Below, piece by piece: positions 51,813 through 61,288 of a stretch of 64,000 nucleotides of DNA. The translations under genes were made by a program, and so were the position numbers. The stretch covers positions 62,001 to 126,000 of the forward strand of contig NZ_BMXN01000006.1 of the NCBI RefSeq assembly GCF_014651775.1, written 5' to 3'. The DNA comes from Vreelandella hamiltonii. Lineage in GTDB: Bacteria; Pseudomonadota; Gammaproteobacteria; Pseudomonadales; Halomonadaceae. Below the pieces are notes generated by a model that saw only the letters and a list, made by a program, of their open reading frames with translations, was not told where the DNA came from and did no database searches. Position 1 is the stretch's first letter. Every line of letters starts with the position of its first letter.

Positions 51813-52900
51813 TGGTCGCCGTCTCCAGTGCGATTGCCCTGGCGTTCGAGGGCCAGCATGCGTGCTTCGCGCTCTTGCTGACGCGCCTCGCGGCGGGCGC
51901 GCTCGGCCACTTCCTGCTGCGACTCGAACTCGTCATAGGCTTCGATGATGCGCTGCACCAGCGGGTGACGCACCACGTCCTTGGCGGCAAAGTGGGTCAC
52001 ACCGATGCCGGGGGTCTCCTTGAGCACGTCCAGCACCTGGGAAAGCCCCGAACGCTGGCCGCGCGGCAAGTCCACCTGGGTAATGTCACCCGTGATCACC
52101 GCCGTCGAGCCAAAGCCGATCCGCGTCAGGAACATTTTCATCTGCTCCGGCGTGGTGTTCTGGCTCTCATCAAGAATGATGTAGGAGTTGTTCAACGTAC
52201 GGCCACGCATGTACGCCAGCGGAGCGATTTCGATCACCTGGCGCTCGATCAGCTTGGCCACCTGCTCGAAGCCGATCATCTCATAGAGCGCGTCATACAG
52301 CGGGCGCAGGTATGGGTCGATCTTCTGGGCCAGGTCGCCGGGCAAGAAGCCCAGCTTCTCGCCTGCTTCGACGGCCGGGCGCACCAGCAGGATGCGGCGC
52401 ACTTCCTGCTGGTTCAGTGCCTCGACCGCCGCAGCCACTGCCAGGTAGGTCTTGCCGGTACCCGCAGGCCCGATGCCGAAGTTGATGTCGTGTTCGCGGA
52501 TGCTCTGCACGTAGCGCTGCTGGTTCAGGCCGCGGGGTTTGATCATGGCACGGGGGGTGCGCATGATCACCTCGTCGCTGCCGCCTTCGCCGTCCTCTTC
52601 TTCCTCCAGGGCCTCTAGCCCTGACTCCTGTAAAAACAGGTGGACGGTATCCGCCGATAGCTCGGCGGCTGCTGTTTCACGGTACAGATGCTCGAGGACA
52701 TTGGCGGCCGCCTTGATGCGGTTGGCCGCACCGGCCAGCTGAAAAACGTTGCCACGGTTGCGCAACGTCACGTCCAGGCGGCTCTCGATCAGCTTTAGGT
52801 GCTCGTCCTGCTGGCCGCAGAGGCTGGCAAGGCGCTGCGGGTCATTGGGTTCAAGGCTTAGGGTAATGATGCGATTGGCCTGAGGTGATGGCTGGCTCAA
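51809..52900 (-). CDS. ybeZ: PhoH family ATPase (YbeZ)
   Basis: The 363-residue P-loop ATPase carries [19 protein letters not shown] (Walker A) near residue 150 and a Walker-B-like region [20 protein letters not shown] near 250. An N-terminal KH-like part ([20 protein letters not shown]) may bind RNA. PhoH proteins of this operon are thought to help YbeY in rRNA processing. The C-terminus is Arg/Glu-rich and helical ([20 protein letters not shown]). It overlaps ybeY by 4 bp and follows miaB by 86 bp, with a hairpin in between. Confidence 0.94.
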   Translation of the reverse strand: MSQPSPQANRIITLSLEPNDPQRLASLCGQQDEHLKLIESRLDVTLRNRGNVFQLAGAANRIKAAANVLEHLYRETAAAELSADTVHLFLQESGLEALEEEEDGEGGSDEVIMRTPRAMIKPRGLNQQRYVQSIREHDINFGIGPAGTGKTYLAVAAAVEALNQQEVRRILLVRPAVEAGEKLGFLPGDLAQKIDPYLRPLYDALYEMIGFEQVAKLIERQVIEIAPLAYMRGRTLNNSYIILDESQNTTPEQMKMFLTRIGFGSTAVITGDITQVDLPRGQRSGLSQVLDVLKETPGIGVTHFAAKDVVRHPLVQRIIEAYDEFESQQEVAERARREARQQEREARMLALERQGNRTGDGDQ

Positions 52901-52943
52901 GAGTAGGAAACCCTTTCGTTGGTGTGTGTGCGTTTCAGCTTAA

Positions 52944-52964
52944 TGCCCCGACGGGGTCGGGGCA
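52944..52964 (-). terminator. hairpin after miaB
   Basis: TGCCCCGA and TCGGGGCA form an 8-bp stem around a CGGGG loop, 22 bp past the miaB stop. Only a short TTAA follows on the minus strand, so partial termination is likely. Confidence 0.6.
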
Positions 52965-52986
52965 ATTACCCAGGATAAGAGAAGGC

Positions 52987-54330
52987 TCAATAACGCTCGG
53001 CGGAGGCCAGCTCACCACGCAGCGAGTTGGGCAGCGCTTCGGTGATCTCGACATCCACGAAGTAGCCGATCAGCTCGGTGGGGTTGGCGGCACGGAAATT
53101 GACGACTCGGTTGTTCTCGGTGCGCCCGGAGAGCTGGCCGGGGTCCTTGGGCGAGAACCCGGTTACCAGAATGCGCTGGGTCGAGCCCACCATGCGGCGG
53201 CTGATTTGCGCCGCCTGCTGCAGGATGCGCTCCTGCAGAATGGCCAGGCGCTGCTTCTTGACGCTTTCCGGGGTGTCGTCAGGCAGGCCCGAGGCGGGGG
53301 TGCCAGGGCGTGCCGAGTAGACGAAGCTGAAGGAGTGGTCGAAGCCAATGCGATGGATCAAGTCCATGGTGGCTTCGAAATCCTCTTCGGTCTCGCCGGG
53401 GAAGCCGATGATGAAGTCGGAGGAGAAGCTGATGTCCGGGCGGTTGGCGCGGATGCGCTCCATCTTCTCGATGTACTCTTCCGCCGTATGGCCGCGCTTC
53501 ATGGCGCTCAGAATGCGGTCGGAACCAGACTGTACCGGCAGGTGCAGGTGGCTCACCAGCTCCGGGATGTCGGCAAAGGCATCGACCAGACTATCGGTGA
53601 ACTCCACCGGGTGCGAGGTGGTGAAGCGGATACGGTCGATACCGTCCACGGCGGCAATGCAGGCGATCAGCTCGGCCAGGTCGATCTCGTCGCCATCCTC
53701 ATTGTCGCCGCGATAGGCGTTGACGTTCTGGCCCAGCAGGTTGATTTCCCGTACGCCCTGGTCGGCCAGGTGGATGACTTCATCCATGACGTCTTCGAAG
53801 GGGCGCGAGACCTCTTCGCCGCGGGTGTAGGGCACCACGCAGAAAGTGCAGTACTTGGAGCAGCCTTCCATCACCGATACGAACGCCGTGGCGCCATCCG
53901 ACTTGGGCTGGGGCAGGTGGTCGAACTTCTCGATTTCGGGGAAGGTGACATCCACTGCCGCAATCTGGTTGTTCTTGCGGGCGTCGAGCATCTGGGGAAC
54001 GCGATGCAGGGTTTGCGGCCCGAAGATCATGTCCACGTAAGGTGCGCGTTTGCGCAGCGCTTCGCCTTCCTGGCTGGCCACGCAGCCACCTACGCCAATG
54101 ACCAGTTCCGGGTTGGCGTCCTTGAGCTTCTTCCAACGGCCCAGTTGGTGGTAGACCTTGTCCTGTGCCTTTTCACGAATCGAGCAGGTGTTCAGCAGAA
54201 TGACGTCCGCTTCCTTCTCGTTGTCGGTGAGCTCCAGCTGATGGGATTCGCCGAGTAAGTCTGCCATCCGAGAGGAGTCGTACTCGTTCATTTGGCAGCC
54301 GTGCGTTTTGATGAAGAGCTTCTTCGCCAT
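52987..54330 (-). CDS. miaB: tRNA-2-methylthio-N6-dimethylallyladenosine synthase
   Basis: The 447-residue radical-SAM methylthiotransferase modifies A37 of tRNAs reading UNN codons. The N-terminal MTTase domain begins [20 protein letters not shown], with cysteines for the auxiliary cluster ([20 protein letters not shown]). The radical SAM motif is [19 protein letters not shown] near residue 155. A TRAM domain closes the protein ([20 protein letters not shown]). Length is typical. It is the first gene of the minus-strand block ending at lnt and diverges from the tRNA-Asn cluster. Confidence 0.96.
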   Translation of the reverse strand: MAKKLFIKTHGCQMNEYDSSRMADLLGESHQLELTDNEKEADVILLNTCSIREKAQDKVYHQLGRWKKLKDANPELVIGVGGCVASQEGEALRKRAPYVDMIFGPQTLHRVPQMLDARKNNQIAAVDVTFPEIEKFDHLPQPKSDGATAFVSVMEGCSKYCTFCVVPYTRGEEVSRPFEDVMDEVIHLADQGVREINLLGQNVNAYRGDNEDGDEIDLAELIACIAAVDGIDRIRFTTSHPVEFTDSLVDAFADIPELVSHLHLPVQSGSDRILSAMKRGHTAEEYIEKMERIRANRPDISFSSDFIIGFPGETEEDFEATMDLIHRIGFDHSFSFVYSARPGTPASGLPDDTPESVKKQRLAILQERILQQAAQISRRMVGSTQRILVTGFSPKDPGQLSGRTENNRVVNFRAANPTELIGYFVDVEITEALPNSLRGELASAERY

Positions 54331-54470
54331 CGGTACCTGTCGTCTATGGGTCGTCTTTCTGAAGAGACGAGGGATGAATGAAAAAATCGTTGGGCAGTCG
54401 CCTGCCGCTGAATGGCTGCATTATACGGACACACCGAACCAGCGGCTAGCACTGCACTTGTAATCGAGAC

Positions 54471-54498
54471 TTGACCCGCGCGTTTCTATCAGTATACT
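54471..54498 (+). promoter_or_regulatory. sigma-70 promoter of the tRNA-Asn cluster
   Basis: TTGACC (-35, 54471-54476) and TATACT (-10, 54493-54498) are spaced by 16 bp, 20 bp before the first tRNA-Asn. The sequence after the -10 box (ACGCACCG) is GC-rich, as expected for a stable-RNA, growth-rate-controlled promoter. Confidence 0.8.
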
Positions 54499-54518
54499 AC
54501 GCACCGTGTTTGAGCAGT

Positions 54519-54594
54519 TCCTCGATAGCTCAGTTGGTAGAGCAAATGACTGTTAATCATTGGGTCGCAGGTTCGAGTCCTGCTCGAGGAGCCA
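54519..54594 (+). tRNA. tRNA-Asn (GTT), copy 1
   Basis: The 76-nt cloverleaf has acceptor stem TCCTCGA / TCGAGGA, anticodon loop CTGTTAA (anticodon GTT), T-arm GGTTCGAGTCC and an encoded CCA end. It is preceded by a strong promoter. Confidence 0.97.
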
Positions 54595-54680
54595 AACACC
54601 AACCCGAACTCTCGGCAAATGGCTGAAAAGTTAACAGGTTGGCAAGGGTTCTCGCTCAAGCGCAATAGCGATACAGATGT

Positions 54681-54756
54681 TCCTCGATAGCTCAGTTGGT
54701 AGAGCAAATGACTGTTAATCATTGGGTCGCAGGTTCGAGTCCTGCTCGAGGAGCCA
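54681..54756 (+). tRNA. tRNA-Asn (GTT), copy 2
   Basis: This copy is identical over all 76 nt to copy 1, 86 bp downstream of it. The eight bases before it (ACAGATGT) are shared with copy 3 but not copy 1. Confidence 0.97.
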
Positions 54757-54811
54757 ATTCGCTATTCTGCTTTTATTGCCGAAGCATGTTTCGTTGCTGA
54801 CGCACAGATGT

Positions 54812-54887
54812 TCCTCGATAGCTCAGTTGGTAGAGCAAATGACTGTTAATCATTGGGTCGCAGGTTCGAGTCCTGCTCGAGGAGCCA
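54812..54887 (+). tRNA. tRNA-Asn (GTT), copy 3
   Basis: This copy is identical to copies 1 and 2, 55 bp after copy 2, with the same ACAGATGT upstream. A pyrimidine-rich tract (about 54940-54980) follows, including TTCCTTTTCC and a T6 run, but no clear hairpin was seen. Confidence 0.97.
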
Positions 54888-55113
54888 TTTCATTTCTTCG
54901 CGTATTGTCGATCTAGCCGATCAATTCTCCTCCCTTTCGTAGTCCGCCGTATTTCCTTTTCCTTTTTTCTCTATCTCTAGTGCCTATCAAGCTATGGTGC
55001 ATGGCAAGGCTTTGTTGCGTCCGTTGCGTTCGCTCGGGGCGTTTAATGATGCCCTGTCGCCAGCTTTTTCGGTAGCATGAGCATCAGAACGGTAACGAAC
55101 GTTGGAGAAGCGC

Positions 55114-55476
55114 GTGAAGGATGCAACTGGCTTGCAGGCGCTGCAGGTCTTTAAATGTTTGAGCGACGAGACGCGCTTGATGCTGGTACTGCTGATCGCC
55201 CAGGAGCGGTCGCTGTGCGTATGCGAAATGACGTATGCGCTCGAGGAGTCGCAGCCCAAGGTGTCGCGTCACTTGGCGCAGTTGCGCCAGTGTGGTCTGC
55301 TGATCGACCAGCGTGAAGGACAGTGGGTGTACTATCATCTTGCGCCACAGCTGCCTGCATGGGCCATGGCCATTATCGAGGCGGGGGCAAAAGGCAGCGA
55401 AGTGCAGCTGGCTGGCTTGACAAAGCGCCTGTTGAAGATGGGGGATCGGCCAGCTCGGCGTGCGGCCTTGTGCTGA
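55114..55476 (+). CDS. arsR: ArsR/SmtB family metalloregulator, arsenite-type
   Basis: The 120-residue winged-helix repressor has the HTH region LEESQPKVSRHLAQLRQCGL. The ERSLCVCEMTYAL sequence just before it is the C-V-C motif with which classic ArsR senses As(III) or Sb(III). A further Cys lies in the HTH (RQCGL) and one at the C-terminus. GTG 55114 has GGAG 6 bp upstream; a TTG at 55102 does not. No arsB, arsC, acr3 or arsH gene flanks it: tRNA genes lie upstream and prc is convergent. It is an orphan, perhaps acting in trans or only on itself. Confidence 0.88.
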   Translation: MKDATGLQALQVFKCLSDETRLMLVLLIAQERSLCVCEMTYALEESQPKVSRHLAQLRQCGLLIDQREGQWVYYHLAPQLPAWAMAIIEAGAKGSEVQLAGLTKRLLKMGDRPARRAALC

Positions 55477-55513
55477 CGGGGTAAGTGGTTCCATCAGTCG
55501 ATTCGTTCATATG

Positions 55514-55545
55514 GCAAAACGCCAGCCCAAGGGCTGGCGTTTTGC
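55514..55545. terminator. strong bidirectional terminator between arsR and prc
   Basis: GCAAAACGCCAGCCC and its exact complement form a 15-bp stem around an AA loop. The arms end in A4 and T4 runs, so it works as a rho-independent terminator on both strands for the convergent arsR and prc. Confidence 0.95.
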
Positions 55546-55619
55546 ATGGAGCGTTCTGCGCGGGTCGTCTTGCTTGGTCAGGCTGCCCCGACGCCGTCAG
55601 GCGTCGAGGCAGGGGCTGC

Positions 55620-57701
55620 TCAGCGGCGGGCCATGCGCTGGGCTTTTTCCAAGTGTGCGTAATCGAGCAGTACTTCTGCCGCTTCCAGCACATGAGCGCG
55701 GTCGACGGGAGCGGCTTCGTCGCTCTCGGTGTCGGCCTCGTCATCCTGTGTGCCGTCGCTGCGGGCATCCATCCACTCTTCCAGCTCCGGGAGACCCAGT
55801 GCGCGGCGGCGCTGGTTTTCCAGTGACAGCTGCTCGGCTTCCTGAGCTTCCAGTTCGCGCTGGCGCTGTTCGCGGTTCAGGCTGACGCTGGTGTGCTGCT
55901 CGCGCAATTGGCGGGCCAGGGTGGACTGGCGCTCCAGGTAGCGGAAATTGGGGTTACCCTTGGCGCGCTCCTCATGTAACGAGAGGAGGGTAGGCAGGAC
56001 CGTTTCCGGCGAGCCGTAGCGACGATACTGAACGTTCTGCACGGTGTCCCAGGGAAGGGCGTTGTCCAGGCTGCTCTCGCCAATGCGCTCGGGGTCGATC
56101 AGGCTGGGGAAGGCGATGTCCGGCTCTACGCCGCGATTCTGGGTGCTGTCGCCAGAGATGCGGTAGAACTTGGCGCGTGTCAGCTTGATCTGGCCGTGGC
56201 TCAGGTCGTTGAGGGTCTGTACCGTGCCTTTGCCAAAGGTAGAGGCGCCCACCACGATACCTCGGCCATAGTCCTGAATGGCGCCCGCGAAGATCTCGGA
56301 GGCCGATGCCGACAGGCGGTTGACCAGAACGGTCAGGGGGCCGTCGTAGACCGTGCCTGCTTCGGTGTCGCCGTAGAGCTGGATGCGGCCTTGGGCGTCA
56401 CGCACTTGTACCGTGGGGCCGCGATCGATGAACAGGCCGATCAGCGAGTTGGCTTCCTGGAGGGCGCCGCCGCCGTTATTGCGCAGGTCGAGCACGATGC
56501 CTTCCACACCCTCTTTCTTGAGGTTGTCGATCTCTCGGGCTACGTCACGGGTGGTGCTGCGGTACTCTTCTTCTCCTGCCTGCCAGGCATCGAAGTCGAC
56601 GTAGAAGGTCGGTACGGTGATGACGCCGATGCGATGGGGTTCGCCTTCGCGCATGACTTCAATGACTTCGCCTTTGGCGGCCTGGTCTTCCAGGCTGACG
56701 GTGTCACGGGTGATTTCCACGATTTGCGAGCGGGTCATGTCGACCGCCTGGGCAGGCACGACGTCCAGGCGTACCACCGAGCCTTTGGGGCCGCGAATCA
56801 GATCGACCACGTTGTCCAGGCGCATGCCCACGACGTTGACCATCTCGCCATCTTCCTGGCCTACCGCAATGATGCGGTCAGCGGGCTCCAGCACTCCGGC
56901 GCGGTCGGCGGGGCCGCCGGGCACCAGGCTGGAGACCTTGACGTATTCACCGTCGGCTTGCAGCAGGGCGCCAATGCCTTCCAGCGAAAGGCTCATCTGA
57001 ATGTCGAAGGATTCGCCCTGGCGGGGCGACAGGTAGCCTGTGTGCGGGTCGATGGTGCTGGACACTGCGGCCATCAGCAGGCCGAAAACGTCTTCCGATT
57101 CGGTCTGTCGCAGGCGGGTCAATTGGCCTTCGTAGCGCTGGCGCAGGTTATTCTCGATCTGCTCGTCGTCTTGACCGGTGAGTGCCAGGGTCAAGGCGTC
57201 GTTCTTGAGGCGCTTGCGCCACAGTTCATCGAGTTCACTTTCACGACTGGCCCAGGGAGCGCTCTCACGATCCACCTCCAGGCGCTCGTCGCTTTCGAAT
57301 TCCAGCGAGAGGCCTTCGTCCAGGCGTGCCAGCAGCCACTCCAGGCGAGTGGTGTGGCGCTCGCTCAGGCGGTTGTAGAGTGCAAAGGCATCGTCCAATT
57401 CTCCTTCGAAAAGGGCCTCTGCCATATCGTTTTCCAGATGACGATAGGGTTCAATATCACGGTTGAGCAAATAGGCACGCTGACCATCGAGAATGTCCAG
57501 GTAGCGCTGGAAAGCCTCCTCGGACCACTGCTGGTCAAAATTAATGTTCGCGTAGTGGCCATAGCGGAGTGAATCCGCAATTTCTACGGCCGCTTGGCGT
57601 TGTTCGTCTGTCGGCGCCAGTTGCGCCATCGCTGCCGGGCTGGTCATCACCAGCATGACAGCAAGGGCGACCGAGCGCGAAAGCGTTGCAAACAAGCTCA
57701 T
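55620..57701 (-). CDS. prc: tail-specific periplasmic protease (carboxy-terminal processing peptidase)
   Basis: The 693-residue S41 protease has a signal peptide (LSRSVALAVMLVMTSPAAMA), an N-terminal helical domain (about 40-200) and a PDZ domain (about 235-320, LSLEGIGALLQADGEYVKVS). The catalytic core has serine in VNRLSASASEIFAGAI and lysine in STFGKGTVQTL. A DUF3340-type C-terminal region, rich in Glu and Gln, follows. It trims or degrades periplasmic proteins by their C-termini, including peptidoglycan hydrolases in E. coli. Length fits Prc. The acidic C-terminus (DDEADTESDEAAPVD) agrees with a halophile's proteome. Confidence 0.95.
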   Translation of the reverse strand: MSLFATLSRSVALAVMLVMTSPAAMAQLAPTDEQRQAAVEIADSLRYGHYANINFDQQWSEEAFQRYLDILDGQRAYLLNRDIEPYRHLENDMAEALFEGELDDAFALYNRLSERHTTRLEWLLARLDEGLSLEFESDERLEVDRESAPWASRESELDELWRKRLKNDALTLALTGQDDEQIENNLRQRYEGQLTRLRQTESEDVFGLLMAAVSSTIDPHTGYLSPRQGESFDIQMSLSLEGIGALLQADGEYVKVSSLVPGGPADRAGVLEPADRIIAVGQEDGEMVNVVGMRLDNVVDLIRGPKGSVVRLDVVPAQAVDMTRSQIVEITRDTVSLEDQAAKGEVIEVMREGEPHRIGVITVPTFYVDFDAWQAGEEEYRSTTRDVAREIDNLKKEGVEGIVLDLRNNGGGALQEANSLIGLFIDRGPTVQVRDAQGRIQLYGDTEAGTVYDGPLTVLVNRLSASASEIFAGAIQDYGRGIVVGASTFGKGTVQTLNDLSHGQIKLTRAKFYRISGDSTQNRGVEPDIAFPSLIDPERIGESSLDNALPWDTVQNVQYRRYGSPETVLPTLLSLHEERAKGNPNFRYLERQSTLARQLREQHTSVSLNREQRQRELEAQEAEQLSLENQRRRALGLPELEEWMDARSDGTQDDEADTESDEAAPVDRAHVLEAAEVLLDYAHLEKAQRMARR

Positions 57702-57839
57702 CAGTCAAGCTCTCCCGGATTTGTGTACACTCATTCTTCCCTAGACACGCAGTTAGCCCATGAGTTGCGTAGGCCGAGGGAGCATTGTAGCAGGTCATTT
57801 ACCCTGTGAGACTCAATCATTACTGTAAAGAGGATTTCC

Positions 57840-59144
57840 ATGTCCGAGGCTTTCAACGCAGAACGTTTAACGCGACTGTGCGATTTCCTGGAGCAGTCGC
57901 CCACGCCATGGCACGCTACCCATAACATGGCGCAGCGTTTGGAGCAGGCGGGCTTTACACGCTTGGAAGAAACCGCCAACTGGCAGCTGTCGCCGGGCAA
58001 GCGTTACTACGTGACGCGCAATGACTCGTCGCTGATCGCCTTCCAGCTGCCTGCCGGAAAGTTGTCCAGCCTGCGTATGCTGGGGGCGCATACCGACAGC
58101 CCAGGGTTGCGCTTGAAGCCTAATGCCACGCAGTACTCGGCGGGCTGGATGCAGCTGGGGGTGCAGGTGTACGGCGGCGTGCTGTTGGCGCCCTGGTTCG
58201 ACCGTGAGCTGGGGCTGGCAGGGCGGGTGCATGTACGCCATGCCGATGGGCGCCTGGAGAGCGTGCTGCTGAACGTGGCGCAGCCGGTGGCGATGATTCC
58301 GAGCCTGGCCATTCACATGGATCGCGACGTCAACGGCGGTCGTTCGATCAATCCGCAAACCCAAATGGCGCCGGTGCTGCTGCAGAGCAACGATCTCAAG
58401 CTCAACGATCTGTTGGCGCAGTGGCTTGAAGCCCAGCACGGGCTGCGTGCCGTGGATATCGTCGATTTCGAGCTGGGCTTTTACGACGTGCAGCCGCCTG
58501 CGCTGGTGGGGCTGCGCCAGGAGCTGCTGGCCAGTGCGCGGCTGGATAATCTGCTGTCGTGCTTCGTCGGGCTGGAGGCGCTGCTGGCGTGCGATGGCGA
58601 GCAGGGGGCGTTGCTGGTGGCCAACGACCATGAAGAGGTCGGTAGCGCCAGCGCCTGCGGTGCACAGGGTCCGTTTCTTGGGGACGTGCTCAAGCGCTTG
58701 AACGTGCAGGTGGGTGGCGGTAGTGAAGAGTCACTGATTCAACTGATCCAGTCGTCACTGATGATCTCCTGCGATAACGCCCACGCGTTGCACCCCAATT
58801 TCCGTGACAAGCACGATGAGCGGCATGGCCCGGCCATCAACGGCGGGCCGGTCATCAAGGTGAACGCGAGCCAGCGTTATGCCACCAACAGCGTGACCGG
58901 CGCACTGTTTCGCGATGTGTGTCGAGAAGCCGATGTGCCTGTGCAGTCATTCGTCACCCGGGCAGACATGGGCTGCGGCAGCACCATCGGTCCGATCACG
59001 GCGACCGAAGTGGGCGTGCCGACCATCGATGTGGGCTTGCCGCAGTGGGCCATGCACTCCATTCGTGAAACGTCCGGCACTCGCGACGTCGAGTACCTGA
59101 CTCGCGCGTTGGTTCAGTTCCTGAATCGCGTGACGCTGCACTGA
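57840..59144 (+). CDS. apeB: M18 family aminopeptidase
   Basis: The 434-residue zinc aminopeptidase starts with the M18 signature LCDFLEQSPTPWHATHNMAQ. The metal ligands include His in MLGAHTDSPGLRLKP and those in LLVANDHEEVGSASACG and ADMGCGSTIGPITATEVGVP (C-terminal His in QWAMHSIRE). It removes acidic or other N-terminal residues from peptides in the cytoplasm. The gene diverges from prc, with 138 bp between. It is followed 48 bp after its stop by a strong terminator shared with the convergent tRNA-Met. Confidence 0.94.
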   Translation: MSEAFNAERLTRLCDFLEQSPTPWHATHNMAQRLEQAGFTRLEETANWQLSPGKRYYVTRNDSSLIAFQLPAGKLSSLRMLGAHTDSPGLRLKPNATQYSAGWMQLGVQVYGGVLLAPWFDRELGLAGRVHVRHADGRLESVLLNVAQPVAMIPSLAIHMDRDVNGGRSINPQTQMAPVLLQSNDLKLNDLLAQWLEAQHGLRAVDIVDFELGFYDVQPPALVGLRQELLASARLDNLLSCFVGLEALLACDGEQGALLVANDHEEVGSASACGAQGPFLGDVLKRLNVQVGGGSEESLIQLIQSSLMISCDNAHALHPNFRDKHDERHGPAINGGPVIKVNASQRYATNSVTGALFRDVCREADVPVQSFVTRADMGCGSTIGPITATEVGVPTIDVGLPQWAMHSIRETSGTRDVEYLTRALVQFLNRVTLH

Positions 59145-59191
59145 TCACCCGTCTGCGAATCCAGAACGGACCAAAGCGAACCAGAACGAAA

Positions 59192-59220
59192 AAGGCCCGC
59201 TGATGAAATCAGCGGGCCTT
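59192..59220. terminator. bidirectional terminator between apeB and tRNA-Met
   Basis: A 12-bp perfect stem AAGGCCCGCTGA / TCAGCGGGCCTT over a TGAAA loop has an A-rich 5' flank, giving a T run on the minus strand. It serves the convergent apeB and tRNA-Met. Confidence 0.88.
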
Positions 59221-59245
59221 CGCTATTGCTAGCTCGATTCGGTGT

Positions 59246-59322
59246 TGGTGGCTACGCCCTGATTTGAACAGGGGACCCCATCATTATGAGTGATGTGCTC
59301 TAACCAGCTGAGCTACGTAGCC
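59246..59322 (-). tRNA. tRNA-Met (CAT), elongator
   Basis: On the minus strand, a 77-nt cloverleaf has acceptor stem GGCTACG / CGTAGCC, anticodon loop CTCATAA (anticodon CAT) and an encoded ACCA end. The first base pair G-C indicates the elongator, not the initiator. It lies downstream of ychF on the same strand. Confidence 0.95.
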
Positions 59323-59385
59323 GTGCAACGGGGGCGAATATTACCCACCCCTTTGTCATTCGTCAAGCATTGATTGTTTGATTCG

Positions 59386-60477
59386 TTACACATTGAAGCG
59401 GAAGTGGATCACGTCGCCATCCTTGACGATGTAGTCCTTGCCTTCCAGGCGCCATTTTCCGGCATCCTTGGCACCCTGTTCGCCGCCCAGCGAGACATAG
59501 TCGTCATAGGCAATGACTTCGGCGCGAATGAAGCCTTTCTGGAAGTCGGTGTGAATGACCCCGGCAGCTTCCGGAGCGCTGGCCCCCTGCTTGACGGTCC
59601 AGGCACGTACTTCCTTGACGCCTGCGGTGAAGTACGTCTGCAGGCCCAGCAGGGCATAGCCTGCGCGGATGACGCGATCCAGCCCCGGCTCTTCCATGCC
59701 CATTTCGGCCAGGAACATGCTGCGCTCATCGTCGTCGAGCTCGGCGATTTCGGCCTCCAGCTGGTTGCACACCGGTACGACCACAGCGCCTTCTTCGGCG
59801 GCGATCTCCTTGACGATGTCCAGGTAGGGGTTGTTCTCGAAACCATCTTCATTGACGTTGGCAATGTACATGGTGGGCTTGAGCGTCAGGAAACCAAAGC
59901 TTTTGACCTGGCGTTTCTCGTCTTCATCCAGGCCAAAGCTGCGCAGTGGCTGGCCTTCTGCCAGGTGGGGCTGAATCTTGTCCAGCACCGCCTTGGTGGC
60001 CATGGCGTCCTTGTCGCCACCCTTGACCACGCGCACCAGGCGCTGGCTGGCTTTTTCGACCGTATCCAGATCGGCCAGAGCGAGTTCCAGGTTGATGGTT
60101 TCGATGTCGGCGCGGGGGTCTACCTGGTTGGCCACGTGGATCACGTTGTCGTTGTCGAAGCAGCGCACCACGTGGGCAATGGCCTGGGTTTCACGAATGT
60201 TGGCGAGAAACTTGTTGCCGAGCCCTTCGCCCTTTGAAGCACCCGCTACCAGGCCGGCGATATCCACGAATTCCATGGTGGTCGGCAGGACTTTTTCGGG
60301 CTTGACGATGGCTGCCAGCTTATCCAGGCGTGGGTCTGGCATGGGAACGATGCCGACGTTGGGTTCGATGGTGCAGAACGGGAAGTTCTCGGCATCGATA
60401 CCTGACTTCGTCAGTGCATTGAACAGGGTGGATTTGCCTACGTTGGGTAGGCCGACAATACCGCAGTTAAAGCCCAT
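59386..60477 (-). CDS. ychF: redox-regulated ATPase YchF
   Basis: The 363-residue Obg-family P-loop protein has [20 protein letters not shown] (G1), [13 protein letters not shown] (switch I region), [20 protein letters not shown] (G3) and a C-terminal TGS domain ([20 protein letters not shown]). YchF prefers ATP and is linked to ribosome and stress responses. It follows pth by 95 bp and precedes tRNA-Met, within the conserved gammaproteobacterial order prs-rplY-pth-ychF. All these genes are on the minus strand. Confidence 0.96.
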   Translation of the reverse strand: MGFNCGIVGLPNVGKSTLFNALTKSGIDAENFPFCTIEPNVGIVPMPDPRLDKLAAIVKPEKVLPTTMEFVDIAGLVAGASKGEGLGNKFLANIRETQAIAHVVRCFDNDNVIHVANQVDPRADIETINLELALADLDTVEKASQRLVRVVKGGDKDAMATKAVLDKIQPHLAEGQPLRSFGLDEDEKRQVKSFGFLTLKPTMYIANVNEDGFENNPYLDIVKEIAAEEGAVVVPVCNQLEAEIAELDDDERSMFLAEMGMEEPGLDRVIRAGYALLGLQTYFTAGVKEVRAWTVKQGASAPEAAGVIHTDFQKGFIRAEVIAYDDYVSLGGEQGAKDAGKWRLEGKDYIVKDGDVIHFRFNV

Positions 60478-60572
60478 ACATTACTTCCTGGCCGCTAGGC
60501 CAGCGCTATCTCGTGAGGCGCTGGCCAACAGTGAATAAACGTGTGCGATCACACGACTGATCAAACGTGCTG

Positions 60573-61154
60573 CTATTTTACGCTATGAAGGCGGTTCATG
60601 GCTTTAGCCCAATCGCCGGAAAGTGCCAGCGGCAGGGTGGCCAGACTCTCCTCTAGGGCGTGCGCGATGGCTTCCTGTTCGGCTTTGCCAGGGCGGCCCA
60701 GCACGTAATTGACCACTTGGCGTGCTTCCCCGGGGTGGCCGATGCCGATACGCAGGCGGTGGAACTGCTTCTGGTTGCCCAGTGCACTGATGATGTCGCG
60801 CAGTCCGTTGTGGCCGCCGTGCCCGCCACCGGTCTTGTAGCGTGCCTGGCCGGGGGGCAGATCCAGCTCGTCATGGGCGACCAGCAGGTTCTCTGGAGTG
60901 AGCTTGAAGAACTGGGTCAGCGCAGCCACCGCAGCGCCGCTGCGGTTCATGAAGGTCGAGGGGTTCAGCAGGTGCAGTTCGTGCTCGCCCAGGCGTACCT
61001 TGGCATAAAGACCCAGAAACTTCTTTTCTGGGCGCAGTTCACTATGGGCGCTGCGGGCAAGGGCCTCGACCAGCCAAAAACCGGCGTTGTGGCGGGTTGC
61101 ATCATAGTCAGCGCCGGGGTTGCCCAGCCCGATAATGGCCGTTACCTGGCTCAT
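60573..61154 (-). CDS. pth: peptidyl-tRNA hydrolase
   Basis: The 193-residue enzyme releases tRNA from prematurely dropped peptidyl-tRNAs. Key sequences are GLGNPGADYDATRHNAGFWL (catalytic His in TRHNAG), PSTFMNRSG, HDELDLPPG (catalytic Asp) and GGHGGHNGLRDI. ATG 61154 (MSQVTAIIGLGNPG) is the family start; the frame is open for 39 codons upstream but these overlap the rplY terminator. Because a strong terminator lies between rplY and pth, pth needs read-through or its own promoter. Confidence 0.96.
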   Translation of the reverse strand: MSQVTAIIGLGNPGADYDATRHNAGFWLVEALARSAHSELRPEKKFLGLYAKVRLGEHELHLLNPSTFMNRSGAAVAALTQFFKLTPENLLVAHDELDLPPGQARYKTGGGHGGHNGLRDIISALGNQKQFHRLRIGIGHPGEARQVVNYVLGRPGKAEQEAIAHALEESLATLPLALSGDWAKAMNRLHSVK

Positions 61155-61200
61155 GTGCTCAGCTCCAGTAGGATGAAAATGGCAGCGTGTCTCGAGTCGC

Positions 61201-61236
61201 AAAAAAAAATCAAGCGCCGAGGCGCTTGATTTTATC
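61201..61236 (-). terminator. rho-independent terminator after rplY
   Basis: ATCAAGCGCC / GGCGCTTGAT (10 bp, extendable by A:T pairs) over a GA loop is followed on the minus strand by nine T residues. It sits between rplY and pth. Confidence 0.92.
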
Positions 61237-61240
61237 ATTT

Positions 61241-61264
61241 CCGAGCCATGCGGGCATGGCTCGG
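61241..61264 (-). other. second hairpin just before the rplY terminator
   Basis: CCGAGCCATG and CATGGCTCGG form a perfect 10-bp stem over a CGGG (CCCG on the minus strand) loop. It lies 24 bp after the rplY stop and only 10 bp before the terminator stem. It has no T run of its own. Confidence 0.7.
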
Positions 61265-61288
61265 GGCGCAATACCGCTGCGCCCTGGC

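Noticed and set aside
54489-54722. 77-codon minus-strand frame across the tRNA-Asn genes
   Set aside because: It is antisense to two tRNAs, and its repeated peptide simply reflects the identical tRNA copies.
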